In this document: positions 17,278 through 25,721 of the stretch, in pieces
Layout: the number at the start of each line of letters is the position of its first letter
How positions within the stretch are numbered: the first letter of the stretch is position 1
From: Paenibacillus bouchesdurhonensis
Lineage (GTDB): Bacteria > Bacillota > Bacilli > Paenibacillales > Paenibacillaceae
Direction of reading: 5' to 3'
NCBI RefSeq assembly: GCF_900155685.1
Contig: NZ_LT732548.1
Location: 2,411,466-2,475,465 of the forward strand
Length of the DNA stretch: 64,000 bases
Translations under genes and position numbers: made by a program
The notes under the pieces: model-generated
Databases searched by the model: none
Told to the model about the DNA's origin: nothing
The model's input: the letters and a program-made list of their open reading frames with translations, nothing else

Positions 17278-18546
17278 TTGAATAATATTTTTAATTTAAA
17301 TGATAAAGAAATACAAGACCTAATAGATAATAATATAGGAGAGGAACAAATATTTAAAAACTATAAAGAGCTATGTAGAACAATGCATATTTTTCCTGCT
17401 GAAGGTGGAAAAAACACTAGATTACAGCAAGATGAATTGAGAAGATTTATTGACTGGGAGAAGGTTGAAGGGGGCGGCAATAAAATTAGAATTATTAAAA
17501 AATATTCTAAACCCGAAAAGTATAATGGCAAACCCATAGGCAGGAAAAAAGCCGAATATTTAGTATTTATCAAGCAATTACTGATCGTCTTGCTAGTTAA
17601 AAATAATGGTAGGCTTATTAAACGTAAAAGTGAATTATCAGAGGAACTAAGCTTGATCAACAAAAACTATGGATTCTGCAAAAAAAGACATGAAAAGTTT
17701 TCAACCTATCTTGGCGTTGATATGATGAATGCCAATGAGGTTTTTAATTCGGTTGATGATATGATTGAAAATAATGTATCAAATGTACTAAATCAAATGG
17801 AGAAGGAAGAGCTAATTAAAAAACAAGAATTATTTTATGTTTGTGTCGTTGAGCAGCCATTTGTAGAAATAAACGAATTAGGCAAAATAAAATATGATAA
17901 GCCGGAAATCATTGTAGATGAATACGGTGAAGAACACTACAAGCATAGTATAAAAAGGAAAGGGAGTGAAACCCATAGACAAGCAACGTCCGAAGAAATC
18001 AAACTTATTACCGACACCGAAATGAAGCTGCTGGAAGAGTACAAATGTAAAAATAAATCTGAGATTAGGATTAAAGGCAAAAAAAAGGATTTCGACAAGC
18101 GATTAGGGGACACTTTATTTAATAGAGCTAATATTAGATATTCGTATAAAGTATTTGATGTTTACACAAATGAATTAGCCATCATTGAACGATGGAATAG
18201 ATTAAACCCAGAAAATAAATTGAGCCTAGAGGATCAAGCAATGCTGGAAGAGATGTTAAATAAAAGTGTAATAAATCAAGCAAGAAAAAATGCAGTAAAT
18301 CGACACAATAATGCATTAAAAGAACCTGACAGACAAAGAAAGCGACAAGAGCAACAAAAAAAGCTTAGAACTACATTTGGAGGGAAGTACATAAAGCCGA
18401 AGCACTCAAAACCGATGAAGCCAGAAGTTCAAGCGCGAAGAGCAGATAAAAAATATGTCTATGAACAACATACCATCATTGACGCAGTAATGAAAAAAGA
18501 TGCACCAAATATCAGAAAAGCAGTTTTACAAACAATGATAAATTAA
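17278..18546 (+). CDS. Large basic protein of unknown function
   Basis: 422 residues, very rich in Lys, Asn and Glu, from a TTG start at 17278. A central segment 'KKAEYLVFIKQLLIVLLVKN' is hydrophobic but too charged at its ends to be a clear membrane helix. The C-terminal third is highly basic ('RQRKRQEQQKKLRTTFGG'), consistent with nucleic-acid binding. It sits between the fibre gene and a run of hairpins, so a replication or packaging role is possible. I do not recognise it. Confidence 0.6.
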   Translation: MNNIFNLNDKEIQDLIDNNIGEEQIFKNYKELCRTMHIFPAEGGKNTRLQQDELRRFIDWEKVEGGGNKIRIIKKYSKPEKYNGKPIGRKKAEYLVFIKQLLIVLLVKNNGRLIKRKSELSEELSLINKNYGFCKKRHEKFSTYLGVDMMNANEVFNSVDDMIENNVSNVLNQMEKEELIKKQELFYVCVVEQPFVEINELGKIKYDKPEIIVDEYGEEHYKHSIKRKGSETHRQATSEEIKLITDTEMKLLEEYKCKNKSEIRIKGKKKDFDKRLGDTLFNRANIRYSYKVFDVYTNELAIIERWNRLNPENKLSLEDQAMLEEMLNKSVINQARKNAVNRHNNALKEPDRQRKRQEQQKKLRTTFGGKYIKPKHSKPMKPEVQARRADKKYVYEQHTIIDAVMKKDAPNIRKAVLQTMIN

Positions 18547-18547
18547 T

Positions 18548-18616
18548 AAAAGATGGTACTAATTAATTCCCTTATATATTTGTATTATATATGGGAAACA
18601 ATAGGTACCATCTTTT
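18548..18616 (+). terminator. Long-stem terminator after the basic protein gene
   Basis: A 12-base perfect outer stem (18548-18559 with 18605-18616, AAAAGATGGTAC/GTACCATCTTTT) encloses an imperfect A+T-rich inner stem (TTCCC...GGGAA). The right arm ends in TTTTT, fitting rho-independent termination. Confidence 0.7.
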
Positions 18617-18631
18617 TAACTCAGCGGGGGT

Positions 18632-18739
18632 GTGGGGGTGCAATCATTGTAAGCCTTGGCGCACAATGCCCCCACTATATAAGCTTCTCAATGCAAAGCA
18701 TTGTTCAGCTTTGCCTTTTCGATTGTTCCAATCGAACGG
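18632..18739 (+). other. Array of three further hairpins before the zinc-ribbon gene
   Basis: GTGGGGG (18632-18638) pairs with CCCCCAC (18669-18675), and inside it CATTGT (18645-18650) pairs with ACAATG (18663-18668), leaving a six-base bulge. Next comes CAATGC-AAA-GCATTG, then TTCGATTG-TTC-CAATCGAA, both perfect. Together with the preceding terminator, four stems lie within 190 bases. This could be a structured leader RNA, a small RNA or a replication or packaging site. I cannot match it to a known RNA family. Confidence 0.5.
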
Positions 18740-18766
18740 CTTAAATTATAAGGAGTATCTATTAAA

Positions 18767-18991
18767 ATGGAAAATATATATGATTATGCAATTAATTCCT
18801 GTTGCACTGCATGCGACAAACAAGAATGTGAATATATCACATCGAATATATATGAGACACTTACAGGCGAATTGATTAGAGTCCCAGGCTTATTATTGTT
18901 GCGCTGTAGGGCTTGTGGTGTACTTCGTGTTCCGCCATTTGAGATAAGTAAAATTGAAAATGCTATGAGTAATATTAAAGGTAAAGGGTGA
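18767..18991 (+). CDS. Small cysteine-rich (zinc-ribbon-like) protein
   Basis: 74 residues with an N-terminal 'CCTACDKQECEY' and a C-terminal 'LLRCRACGVLRVPP', a likely four-Cys zinc site. AAGGAG lies 12 bases before ATG 18767. Seven bases separate it from the terminase small subunit, so it is probably read with the packaging genes. The role is unknown; other small zinc-ribbon proteins next to terminases exist in phages. Confidence 0.6.
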   Translation: MENIYDYAINSCCTACDKQECEYITSNIYETLTGELIRVPGLLLLRCRACGVLRVPPFEISKIENAMSNIKGKG

Positions 18992-18997
18992 TAAGAA

Positions 18998-19396
18998 ATG
19001 AATAATATCTACAATGCATTAAAAAATATTACACCAAAGAGAAAAGAATATTTTCTCTGGAAATTTAATCTCAATTTTAGACAAGGGAATGAACGTAAAT
19101 CTGAGGAAGAATTCCTTAAAGTTGTGGGCAATAAGACGCTGGATGGATTTCTTGCGTGGGAGAAATCAGAAGAGTATAGAAGTCTTGTTGCTATTTTGCT
19201 TAATACTCGATTTGACCAGGACTTGGAAGAGATCTATTCCTCCTTATCTAATAAAGCTAAAACAGGAGACGAAAAGAGTATCCGCTTATTGCTTCAAATG
19301 GGCAAAGAAATTAAAGAATACAGTAAGCAAGCAGTTAGGCAGATGACAGTAAAAAGTGAGAATGACAAAAATAATGATGATGGTTTGATTGTATAG
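18998..19396 (+). CDS. terS: Terminase small subunit-like protein
   Basis: 132 residues, all helical. It has an N-terminal segment with 'KTLDGFLAWEKSEEYRSL' and the typical C-terminal helix 'LEEIYSSLSNKAKTGDEKSI' followed by 'RLLLQMGKEIKEYSK'. This 'A..GD..AIRLLL' pattern is seen in phage TerS/HTH proteins. It lies 45 bases before the large subunit. TerS recognises packaging sites on DNA and regulates the motor. Family call by pattern and position. Confidence 0.7.
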   Translation: MNNIYNALKNITPKRKEYFLWKFNLNFRQGNERKSEEEFLKVVGNKTLDGFLAWEKSEEYRSLVAILLNTRFDQDLEEIYSSLSNKAKTGDEKSIRLLLQMGKEIKEYSKQAVRQMTVKSENDKNNDDGLIV

Positions 19397-19441
19397 GATT
19401 CCTTAATTGCAGGAGTCCTATTTTTTATGGAGGGGGATAAA

Positions 19442-21028
19442 TTGACGAGCAAAACAATGACAACAGATAAAAAAATACAAAAAATCATGAATGACTTTAA
19501 GCTATTTAGTCTTAATTTTATAAAAATTGTAGATAATCACGGTGAATTGATCCCCTTTAAGTTTAATGATCAACAAAAGGAATTTATAAATAGTTGGGAT
19601 AGATATAATTTTGTACTTAAGCCAAGGCAGTTGGGATTTACTACAGTTTCCTTGGCTTATTGTTTATATATGGCTTTAACCAATCCTAATACACAATATC
19701 TTATTGTCAGTTACAAGGGAGATAGTGCAAGGGACTTATTTAATAAAATTAAGCGTATGAACAGCAATTTACCTAGAGATAGCTTTCCATCATTATTTCC
19801 TAAAGTCAAACGCGAAAATAGGGATGAACTAACATTTGAAAATGGCTCAACAATTGTATCGACTACAGCTGGTAGCAATGATGAATTAGGACGTGGAATG
19901 ACATTGATGTATGTTCTCCTTTCAGAGGCCGCCTTCTATGATGAATTGAAAGGTGTATTGACCAGTCTTGAGCCTTCGCTCATGAAAACGGAAAAGGCGA
20001 AAATTGTAATTGAAACTACAGCCAACGGATTTAACTATGCACAGCAACTTCACGAATTAGCCAAAAAGGGAAAAAGCAAATTTAAAGCTTTCTTTTTCCC
20101 TTTTTTCGCTTCTGCATACGAGAAGCAATTCAAATATGATATTGAATTGGCAATCAAGTGGTATAAAGCCAGAAATAAGGGGAAGCGTTTGTCTGCCGAT
20201 GATTTGAACAAAGAGGAGCAACAATTACATCAAATAGGATGCAGCTTAAATATGTTAATGTGGCGACAATATAAATTGAGTGATACTGATAAAAACACAT
20301 TTTACCAAGAGTATCCGGCGTACGATATCCAAGCATTTATATCGACTGGCGTAAGCGTATTTGATCAATCAAAAATATTAGAACAAATGAATCATACCCT
20401 ACCGCCATTGACAAGGGATGAGCTTAAAGGTGAATTGCCTGATAGTTTGATGGAATACATAGGTAGGGGACTAGAGATATATCATTTTCCCAAGCGTGGT
20501 AAGCGCTACTATGGAGGTGTGGACGTTGCTGCGGGTGGCCAAGGAGATTTTAGCACGATTTCAATTTTTGATGATTCAGGCGAACAAGTCGCCAGCCTTA
20601 ATAGAAATGATATCCCTGTTTATCGTTTTAGCGATATTGTCAGGCAACTAGGCATGTATTTTAATTATGCTTTTTACGTCATTGAGCGCAACGGATTTGG
20701 CACATCTTTGCTGGAAAGATTGCGTAAAGATACGGACGATCCATATTTAAATTTATATCGTCATCGACATTTTGACGCAAAAGGTGGCAGCGATTATAAG
20801 CTTGGTTTCCCACAAACGGCAATGACCAAAAGTCAAGCCACAACCGACGCGAAAGAAGCGTTTGAAACTGGATTAATACATATTAATTGCAAAGATACTT
20901 TGACACAGATGCAAACATATAGCGACACGGGTAAAAACAGAACAGAGGGGCATCATCATGACCTAGTCATTAGTCTAATGATGGCTGTGGTAGGACTTAA
21001 GGCAAATCGGTATTATGTGCAAGCTTAA
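19442..21028 (+). CDS. terL: Terminase large subunit (packaging ATPase-nuclease)
   Basis: 528 residues. The ATPase domain has a Walker A-like 'LKPRQLGFTTVSLAYCL' near residue 60 and Walker B 'LMYVLLSEAAFYDE' near 160, then motif III 'IVIETTANG'. The nuclease domain starts at 'YYGGVDVAAGGQGDFSTIS' (first Asp), has 'YVIERNGFG' (Glu), and ends 'HHHDLVISLMMAVVGL' (last Asp). I choose TTG 19442, with GGAGGGGG just before it, over ATG 19427. It drives DNA into preformed heads. Confidence 0.93.
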   Translation: MTSKTMTTDKKIQKIMNDFKLFSLNFIKIVDNHGELIPFKFNDQQKEFINSWDRYNFVLKPRQLGFTTVSLAYCLYMALTNPNTQYLIVSYKGDSARDLFNKIKRMNSNLPRDSFPSLFPKVKRENRDELTFENGSTIVSTTAGSNDELGRGMTLMYVLLSEAAFYDELKGVLTSLEPSLMKTEKAKIVIETTANGFNYAQQLHELAKKGKSKFKAFFFPFFASAYEKQFKYDIELAIKWYKARNKGKRLSADDLNKEEQQLHQIGCSLNMLMWRQYKLSDTDKNTFYQEYPAYDIQAFISTGVSVFDQSKILEQMNHTLPPLTRDELKGELPDSLMEYIGRGLEIYHFPKRGKRYYGGVDVAAGGQGDFSTISIFDDSGEQVASLNRNDIPVYRFSDIVRQLGMYFNYAFYVIERNGFGTSLLERLRKDTDDPYLNLYRHRHFDAKGGSDYKLGFPQTAMTKSQATTDAKEAFETGLIHINCKDTLTQMQTYSDTGKNRTEGHHHDLVISLMMAVVGLKANRYYVQA

Positions 21029-21051
21029 TCAAAAAGGGGAATTAAATACAC

Positions 21052-22356
21052 ATGCAAAAATTGCAACAATATATACATAAATATCATGACGGTGCTAGGG
21101 ATTGGTTTATCGAAGAGGTTAGTAAGGTATATAATCAGCAGCGGACAAATCAAATCATTGATTTGAAGGAGTATCTATCAGGACATCATAAGATACTCAA
21201 TAAGCCTTCCTATACATTTAATGGGAAGGTATATCATCCCAAGAAAATCGTCCTACAACTGGCTAAGACAATGGTAAGCTTTACAGTATCATATTTGCTT
21301 TCTAATCCTACAACATTAACAGGCAATGAGACAGTCACAGGAGCTTATCAGAGCGTCTACAAGCGTGGAAGATATAATAGTGTTGATTATGAGATACTGG
21401 ATAAGATGGTCAAATATGGATTTGTGGTGGAGTGCATTTATTTGGATGAGGACAAAAATATTAAATCGAAGCTACTTGATCCAGCTGATTGCTATCCCAT
21501 ATATAATAGCAGAAACGAATACATAGCCATGATTGAGCACTACTGTATAGATTATGTTGATCATTATACAGTATATACGCCTGATACGGTAGAAGAGTGG
21601 ACTAATGAGGGCGGTAAGCTAAAGCTTGAAGGTACATTAAGTAATCTATCAGGATTGCCAATTATATATCACAATCAAAGCGAGACAGATAATCTAGGCA
21701 GAAGCGACTTGTTAGATATGATTCCAATCCTTGATAATCTGGAGGATTTGATTAGTAAGACAGCAGACGGATACTATCATTATCTAACAGGGGTTCCAGT
21801 TGTCACGGGGCAGCAGTTAAAAAATGCTGAGCTACCTAAAGATTTAGTGACTGGTGGGATTGTACTTGAATATGGGAGCACATTTGACTTTAAATCAAAT
21901 CCTTTTGATCATAAGGGGTTTGAAAGTATATACAAAACGTTGAGCAGCGCATTGCTTGATGTAGCCAACGTCCCGGCTGTGAGTATGTCAAAAACTGACA
22001 TATCAAATTTAAGCGAAGTCTCTATACGCCTTCTTTTCGCACTCAGCGACATGAAGGGTGCAATGAACGCCAAGTTTATGCGTGAAGGTATGGATAAGCG
22101 GTTTGATGTAATACGAAAGCTATTAAAGCTAAAAGGTATTACAATTAGTGATGAGGATTACGATACACTAGATTATCATTTCCACTTTGCCAGACCGAGT
22201 AATGACAAGGAGATTGTCGAGAATCTGAAGATATTACATGAGATCGGAGCAATGAGCCAGGAGTCACTAGTTGAGAAGAATCCATACGTCAATGATGTGT
22301 CGGCAGAGATGGGAAGATTAGCTAGTGAGGGGAGTAATGCAAGTATGAATGAGTAG
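21052..22356 (+). CDS. Portal protein (SPP1 gp6-like)
   Basis: 434 residues. Key stretches: 'QTNQII'-type linker then 'FNGKVYHPKKIVLQLAKTMV', the wing region 'DPADCYPIYNSRNEYIAMIE', and the clip/stem 'SALLDVANVPAVSMSKTDIS' followed by 'SIRLLFALSDMKGAMNAKF'. These match phage portal proteins of the SPP1 type. The ring of twelve forms the DNA channel at one vertex. It follows terL by 23 bases, the standard order. The C-terminus is acidic and unstructured. Confidence 0.9.
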   Translation: MQKLQQYIHKYHDGARDWFIEEVSKVYNQQRTNQIIDLKEYLSGHHKILNKPSYTFNGKVYHPKKIVLQLAKTMVSFTVSYLLSNPTTLTGNETVTGAYQSVYKRGRYNSVDYEILDKMVKYGFVVECIYLDEDKNIKSKLLDPADCYPIYNSRNEYIAMIEHYCIDYVDHYTVYTPDTVEEWTNEGGKLKLEGTLSNLSGLPIIYHNQSETDNLGRSDLLDMIPILDNLEDLISKTADGYYHYLTGVPVVTGQQLKNAELPKDLVTGGIVLEYGSTFDFKSNPFDHKGFESIYKTLSSALLDVANVPAVSMSKTDISNLSEVSIRLLFALSDMKGAMNAKFMREGMDKRFDVIRKLLKLKGITISDEDYDTLDYHFHFARPSNDKEIVENLKILHEIGAMSQESLVEKNPYVNDVSAEMGRLASEGSNASMNE

Positions 22357-22830
22357 ACAAAAATGAAGGAATGAGTATTGTAGTTTAATTAAGATTATTG
22401 TAAATATTGTGATTAGGGATGAAAAGTAATATACGACATTCACGCACCTGTTACAATGCGATACTATATATTGTGTTTTATTTAACTTTACATACTACAT
22501 ATAGCATCTGAATTCGTTGTTTTTAGTTTAATTATCCATATAATCCAATATAAGAAAATAAGAACTGTCCAGACCACAATACTACTAAGAATGTGGCCTA
22601 CTAAGCCAACTAATACCTAGTTTATTGGCACGATTTAGACATATATTTATCTATATATGGATGGATATGGTTAATGAGGTCGGAATAGGGTAAAGTGATA
22701 AGATTTATTTATCAATTTTGGGGTAATTGCGAAGTGGATGGAGAGGAATGCGATACCCCTAGTTGGTAAAATTTCCCCTTGGCTATGCGATTTACACATG
22801 AACGAAAAAATAAAAAGAGGGAGTAACGCA
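22357..22830. other. A+T-rich gap of about 470 bases after the portal gene
   Basis: No supported gene. It contains an inverted repeat TGATAA-GATTTAT-TTATCA near 22697-22715 and a short open frame from 22738 that would extend the next protein, but without a ribosome site. Probably it holds the promoter of the following accessory genes. Confidence 0.5.
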
Positions 22831-23418
22831 ATGAATTTTGATGCTTCGTCAATAGCAATTGTTATTTCAGTTTTGGCTGTTGGTATTAATTTTATTAATG
22901 TCTCACGTGTTCGAAAGGCAAACTTGAAAAATGATGAGGAAAAATTTAAAAGAGAACTAAACTTAAAAACAAGTGATGAATTTATTGAGGTATTATTTAA
23001 TTCAAAAACAAATGTTCAGAAATTTAAATCACTAAAAAAAGATTTTAGTTTATTAATCTTTATTGAAGGGGAAACAGTTCAGTCATGGAGTGGACTAAAT
23101 GATAAGCTATGGGATATGACAAAGGCTATTACAGACAATTATTATAGTGTCTTGTCATATTATCAGAAAAGAAAGGTAATACTACTGGGCCATACAAAAG
23201 ACATCAATTCATTAGAATCACAAATAAAAACATTAGACGCTGAAATTTTGAAGGTTAAGGAAGAAATAATCAATAGTTATGACCATGAAACATATAATTT
23301 TGATACTATAACTCCCTTATTAACTAACATACTGGAGAATTTAAATGAGCATGTTACTCTATACGAGAAAATCATTGACGAGGCGCAAGTAAACTTTCTA
23401 GGAAAGCTATATACATAG
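22831..23418 (+). CDS. Membrane-anchored coiled-coil protein, accessory gene
   Basis: 195 residues from ATG 22831 (GAGGGAG upstream). One N-terminal membrane helix ('IAIVISVLAVGINFINV', residues 8-25) is followed by a long charged coiled coil with 'LESQIKTLDAEILKVKEEII'. The frame can be extended upstream to 22738 but lacks a ribosome site there. It interrupts the portal-adaptor order, has its own upstream gap, and so looks like an independently expressed cargo gene. The function is unknown; phage exclusion is a guess by analogy with other N-anchored cargo proteins. Confidence 0.7.
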   Translation: MNFDASSIAIVISVLAVGINFINVSRVRKANLKNDEEKFKRELNLKTSDEFIEVLFNSKTNVQKFKSLKKDFSLLIFIEGETVQSWSGLNDKLWDMTKAITDNYYSVLSYYQKRKVILLGHTKDINSLESQIKTLDAEILKVKEEIINSYDHETYNFDTITPLLTNILENLNEHVTLYEKIIDEAQVNFLGKLYT

Positions 23419-23532
23419 TTCCCTGTGACCACTATCTACATTTTTTTGTATAATCACATAGACCTAAATTTGTTTGTATGGTAATATTTAGGTGATCCGA
23501 ATAAAAGAAAAGTACAAAGACTTTGGAGGTTT

Positions 23533-24114
23533 ATGATGATCTGGACGATATTAATTTTAATTATTGTTGTTCCTATTGTTTATGCCATGATTTATGGTTT
23601 TTACCTTTCAAATAAGGACAAGAATCAACAGGTACTATTTAAATTTGAGTCTTCATGTGTAGTTGGTGTTCCAAATATGGAACCTGGCGAAGTTGCTGAG
23701 ATCGTATTAAAGAAAGAAGTACTAATGATTAACGATACCCAAATTATACCTTACAGCAGGATTTTATCTGTTGAACATATCCATGAAACTGAAATTAAAT
23801 TAGATGAAAAGGAAAAATCAGTTATATTACGTGCTGTAATGGGAGGGGCTTTACTTGGGCCAATTGGAGCTATAGTAGGAGGAATAAGCGGAGTAGGAAA
23901 TAAGAAAGTTGAAGAAAAAATAGAACAAAATTATATCCAGATAGAATATGAAAATGTTCATGGTGAGTTCGTTAAGGCATTGTTTTTAACAAGGTATTGG
24001 AACTCATTTTGTGATGGGATCGTTAAGAAGTTTTATGAAGTGATGGGAAGAGAGTTTCCAAAGGAGAAAGAAAATATAGATGAACAAAAATTAATACGGT
24101 CATATGAAATATAA
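23533..24114 (+). CDS. Membrane protein with glycine-zipper segment, accessory gene
   Basis: 193 residues from an ATG pair at 23533/23536 (GGAGG upstream). Residues 3-27 are a membrane helix ('WTILILIIVVPIVYAMIYGF'). The middle is a PH-like beta region ('IVLKKEVLMINDTQIIPYSR'), then a glycine-rich hydrophobic stretch 'VMGGALLGPIGAIVGGISGV' and 'GNKK'. Such proteins occur widely in Firmicutes with unknown function. It has its own terminator, supporting independent expression as cargo. Confidence 0.7.
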   Translation: MMIWTILILIIVVPIVYAMIYGFYLSNKDKNQQVLFKFESSCVVGVPNMEPGEVAEIVLKKEVLMINDTQIIPYSRILSVEHIHETEIKLDEKEKSVILRAVMGGALLGPIGAIVGGISGVGNKKVEEKIEQNYIQIEYENVHGEFVKALFLTRYWNSFCDGIVKKFYEVMGREFPKEKENIDEQKLIRSYEI

Positions 24115-24122
24115 TTGCCACT

Positions 24123-24146
24123 ACCGCCAATCAAGGCGGTTTTTTC
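24123..24146 (+). terminator. Terminator after the accessory membrane gene
   Basis: ACCGCC (24123-24128) pairs with GGCGGT (24135-24140), loop AATCAA, then a run of T. Confidence 0.85.
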
Positions 24147-24173
24147 TTTCCAAAATATAAAGGAGCAAACAAA

Positions 24174-24518
24174 ATGACAAATATCGAACGGATCAAAATG
24201 GAGACAAAAGGGGTCGGATACCCAGACGGCGAAATTTCAATCTACCTTGAAGAAAACAACCTAAATCCAGATGACGAATATAATCCAAAATCAAACGCCA
24301 ATAAGAGAGGAATATATAGCACGGCACTAGCCCTGTTGGAATCGCTTGCTAATCAGCCAGCACTGCTTAAGTCGTACAAACACGATGATATGACTGTATA
24401 TGACTTTGCGGACTCGCTGCAAAGTAGAATTAAAATGCTTGAGCGCAAGCTTCGTATGATGCAAGCCAGCGACGACACAACAAGCAATAGCAACACCTTT
24501 ATGTTGTTTAATTCTTGA
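24174..24518 (+). CDS. Putative head-tail adaptor/connector protein
   Basis: 114 residues. 'NIERIKMETKGVGYPDGEIS' and 'YLEENNLNPDDEYNPKSNAN' at the N-terminus are followed by helices 'ALALLESLANQPALLKSYK' and 'LQSRIKMLERKLRMMQ'. This layout resembles the small adaptor proteins that bind beneath the portal. AAAGGAG lies before ATG 24174. With the portal it would make a head ready to accept a tail, which matters because no tail genes are visible in the element. Confidence 0.6.
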   Translation: MTNIERIKMETKGVGYPDGEISIYLEENNLNPDDEYNPKSNANKRGIYSTALALLESLANQPALLKSYKHDDMTVYDFADSLQSRIKMLERKLRMMQASDDTTSNSNTFMLFNS

Positions 24519-24548
24519 TCACTTAATTTGGCTTTCTATTTGCCCCTT

Positions 24549-24609
24549 ACAGGCGTTTACATGGCTCACAGGTATATTCCTATTGCTCACTATGTAAACG
24601 CCTGTTTTG
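24549..24609 (+). terminator. Terminator with a 14-base perfect stem
   Basis: ACAGGCGTTTACAT (24549-24562) pairs with ATGTAAACGCCTGT (24592-24605) around a 29-base loop, followed by TTTT. It separates the adaptor from the last gene. Confidence 0.75.
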
Positions 24610-24645
24610 GCGGGAAATCAATGGGAAATGAAAGGGATAAACATA

Positions 24646-25563
24646 ATGTATAATCTATTCAATTTTGACGCAGTAGAAAACGATTACCAATATCTAATAT
24701 CAACCATGGGGCAAGATATACTAATCAACGAGCAACCTACACGTGCATTGATTACCAATACTAACTTATCCAAAAGTTATAATGATAAGAAAATATCATC
24801 ATTATCTCCGATAGAAAGTGGTGACATCATCTATTACAATGGTAAGTACTTTATGATAGTCAGCGAACAGACAGGCGAACGATATAATAAAAACAAAGGG
24901 ATCATGCGTCATTTGCCATTTGTACTGAAGGTAAATCGTGATTGTAATTATATTGATGTGCCTTGCTACATTGATTCAGCTACTTTTGGTGTGGCAGAAG
25001 GTAGAATAATGACAATGGCTGAGGGTAATATATATGTACATACGCAAGATAATGAGCAGACTAGGCAGATTAAGCTTAATGATAGATTCATAAAGTATCA
25101 GCAGGCGTTTAAAGTGACAGGCGTTGACCGTCTGAGTGAACCAGGCAAGCTTATTTTGTCCTGTGCCAAGGATACAATTAGCTCTAGCGATGACCTCACA
25201 AATGATTTAGCGGGAGGATTAGCTTGCGTAAAGGAGCCAGAGCAGCCTACACCGCAAATACATATAGTTATAACTGGCACGGATGACAGTCCAGACGAGA
25301 TCATTCAAGATCGCCAGAAGATGTATATTGCGCAAGCATATGATGGTGATACCTTGCTTACAGGCGAAGCGGTGACTTGGGGGCTTTATGACGATGATCA
25401 AGTTAACAGCACAACTTTTGCGAGTATTGTTTTACAAAGTGACAGTGAGTGTACAGTAAAAAACAATAATGCAATCAATAAATATGTATGGCTCAAGGCA
25501 ACTTTACAAAGTGATTCGTCCGTTGAGGGGTGGATAAGGATAAGGTTGAGGAGTTTGATTTAA
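24646..25563 (+). CDS. Structural protein with C-terminal Ig-like domain, last gene of the element
   Basis: 305 residues from ATG 24646 (GAAAGG upstream; an in-frame extension to 24607 runs into the preceding terminator region). The N-terminal half ('YLISTMGQDILINEQPTRAL', 'SGDIIYYNGKYFMIVSEQTG') resembles head-completion or neck proteins. Residues about 205-305 look like an Ig-like domain ('AQAYDGDTLLTGEAVTWGLY', 'WLKATLQSDSSVEGWIRIR'), common on capsid or tail surfaces. It ends 158 bases before attR. Confidence 0.6.
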   Translation: MYNLFNFDAVENDYQYLISTMGQDILINEQPTRALITNTNLSKSYNDKKISSLSPIESGDIIYYNGKYFMIVSEQTGERYNKNKGIMRHLPFVLKVNRDCNYIDVPCYIDSATFGVAEGRIMTMAEGNIYVHTQDNEQTRQIKLNDRFIKYQQAFKVTGVDRLSEPGKLILSCAKDTISSSDDLTNDLAGGLACVKEPEQPTPQIHIVITGTDDSPDEIIQDRQKMYIAQAYDGDTLLTGEAVTWGLYDDDQVNSTTFASIVLQSDSECTVKNNNAINKYVWLKATLQSDSSVEGWIRIRLRSLI

Positions 25564-25589
25564 ATATAGCTTGCTACCTTAATTATCCT

Positions 25590-25701
25590 GTGGTAATATC
25601 TATATCAAGTTAAGCAACTAATTCGCTTGACTCAAGCCAATAAATGCTTGAATTTTATCTTGTATGTAAGATATTACCACAACCTTAAAACACTTGATAT
25701 A
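25590..25701. repeat. Nested inverted repeats just inside attR
   Basis: GTGGTAATATCT (25590-25601) is matched by AGATATTACCAC (25669-25680). ATATCAAGT (25602-25610) is matched by ACTTGATAT (25693-25701). A smaller TCAAGC/GCTTGA pair lies between. No gene is present. Paired sites next to an att core suggest integrase arm or excisionase binding sites, though terminator or origin roles are possible. Confidence 0.5.
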
Positions 25702-25721
25702 TAAGGCTTTACCAGCTCACT

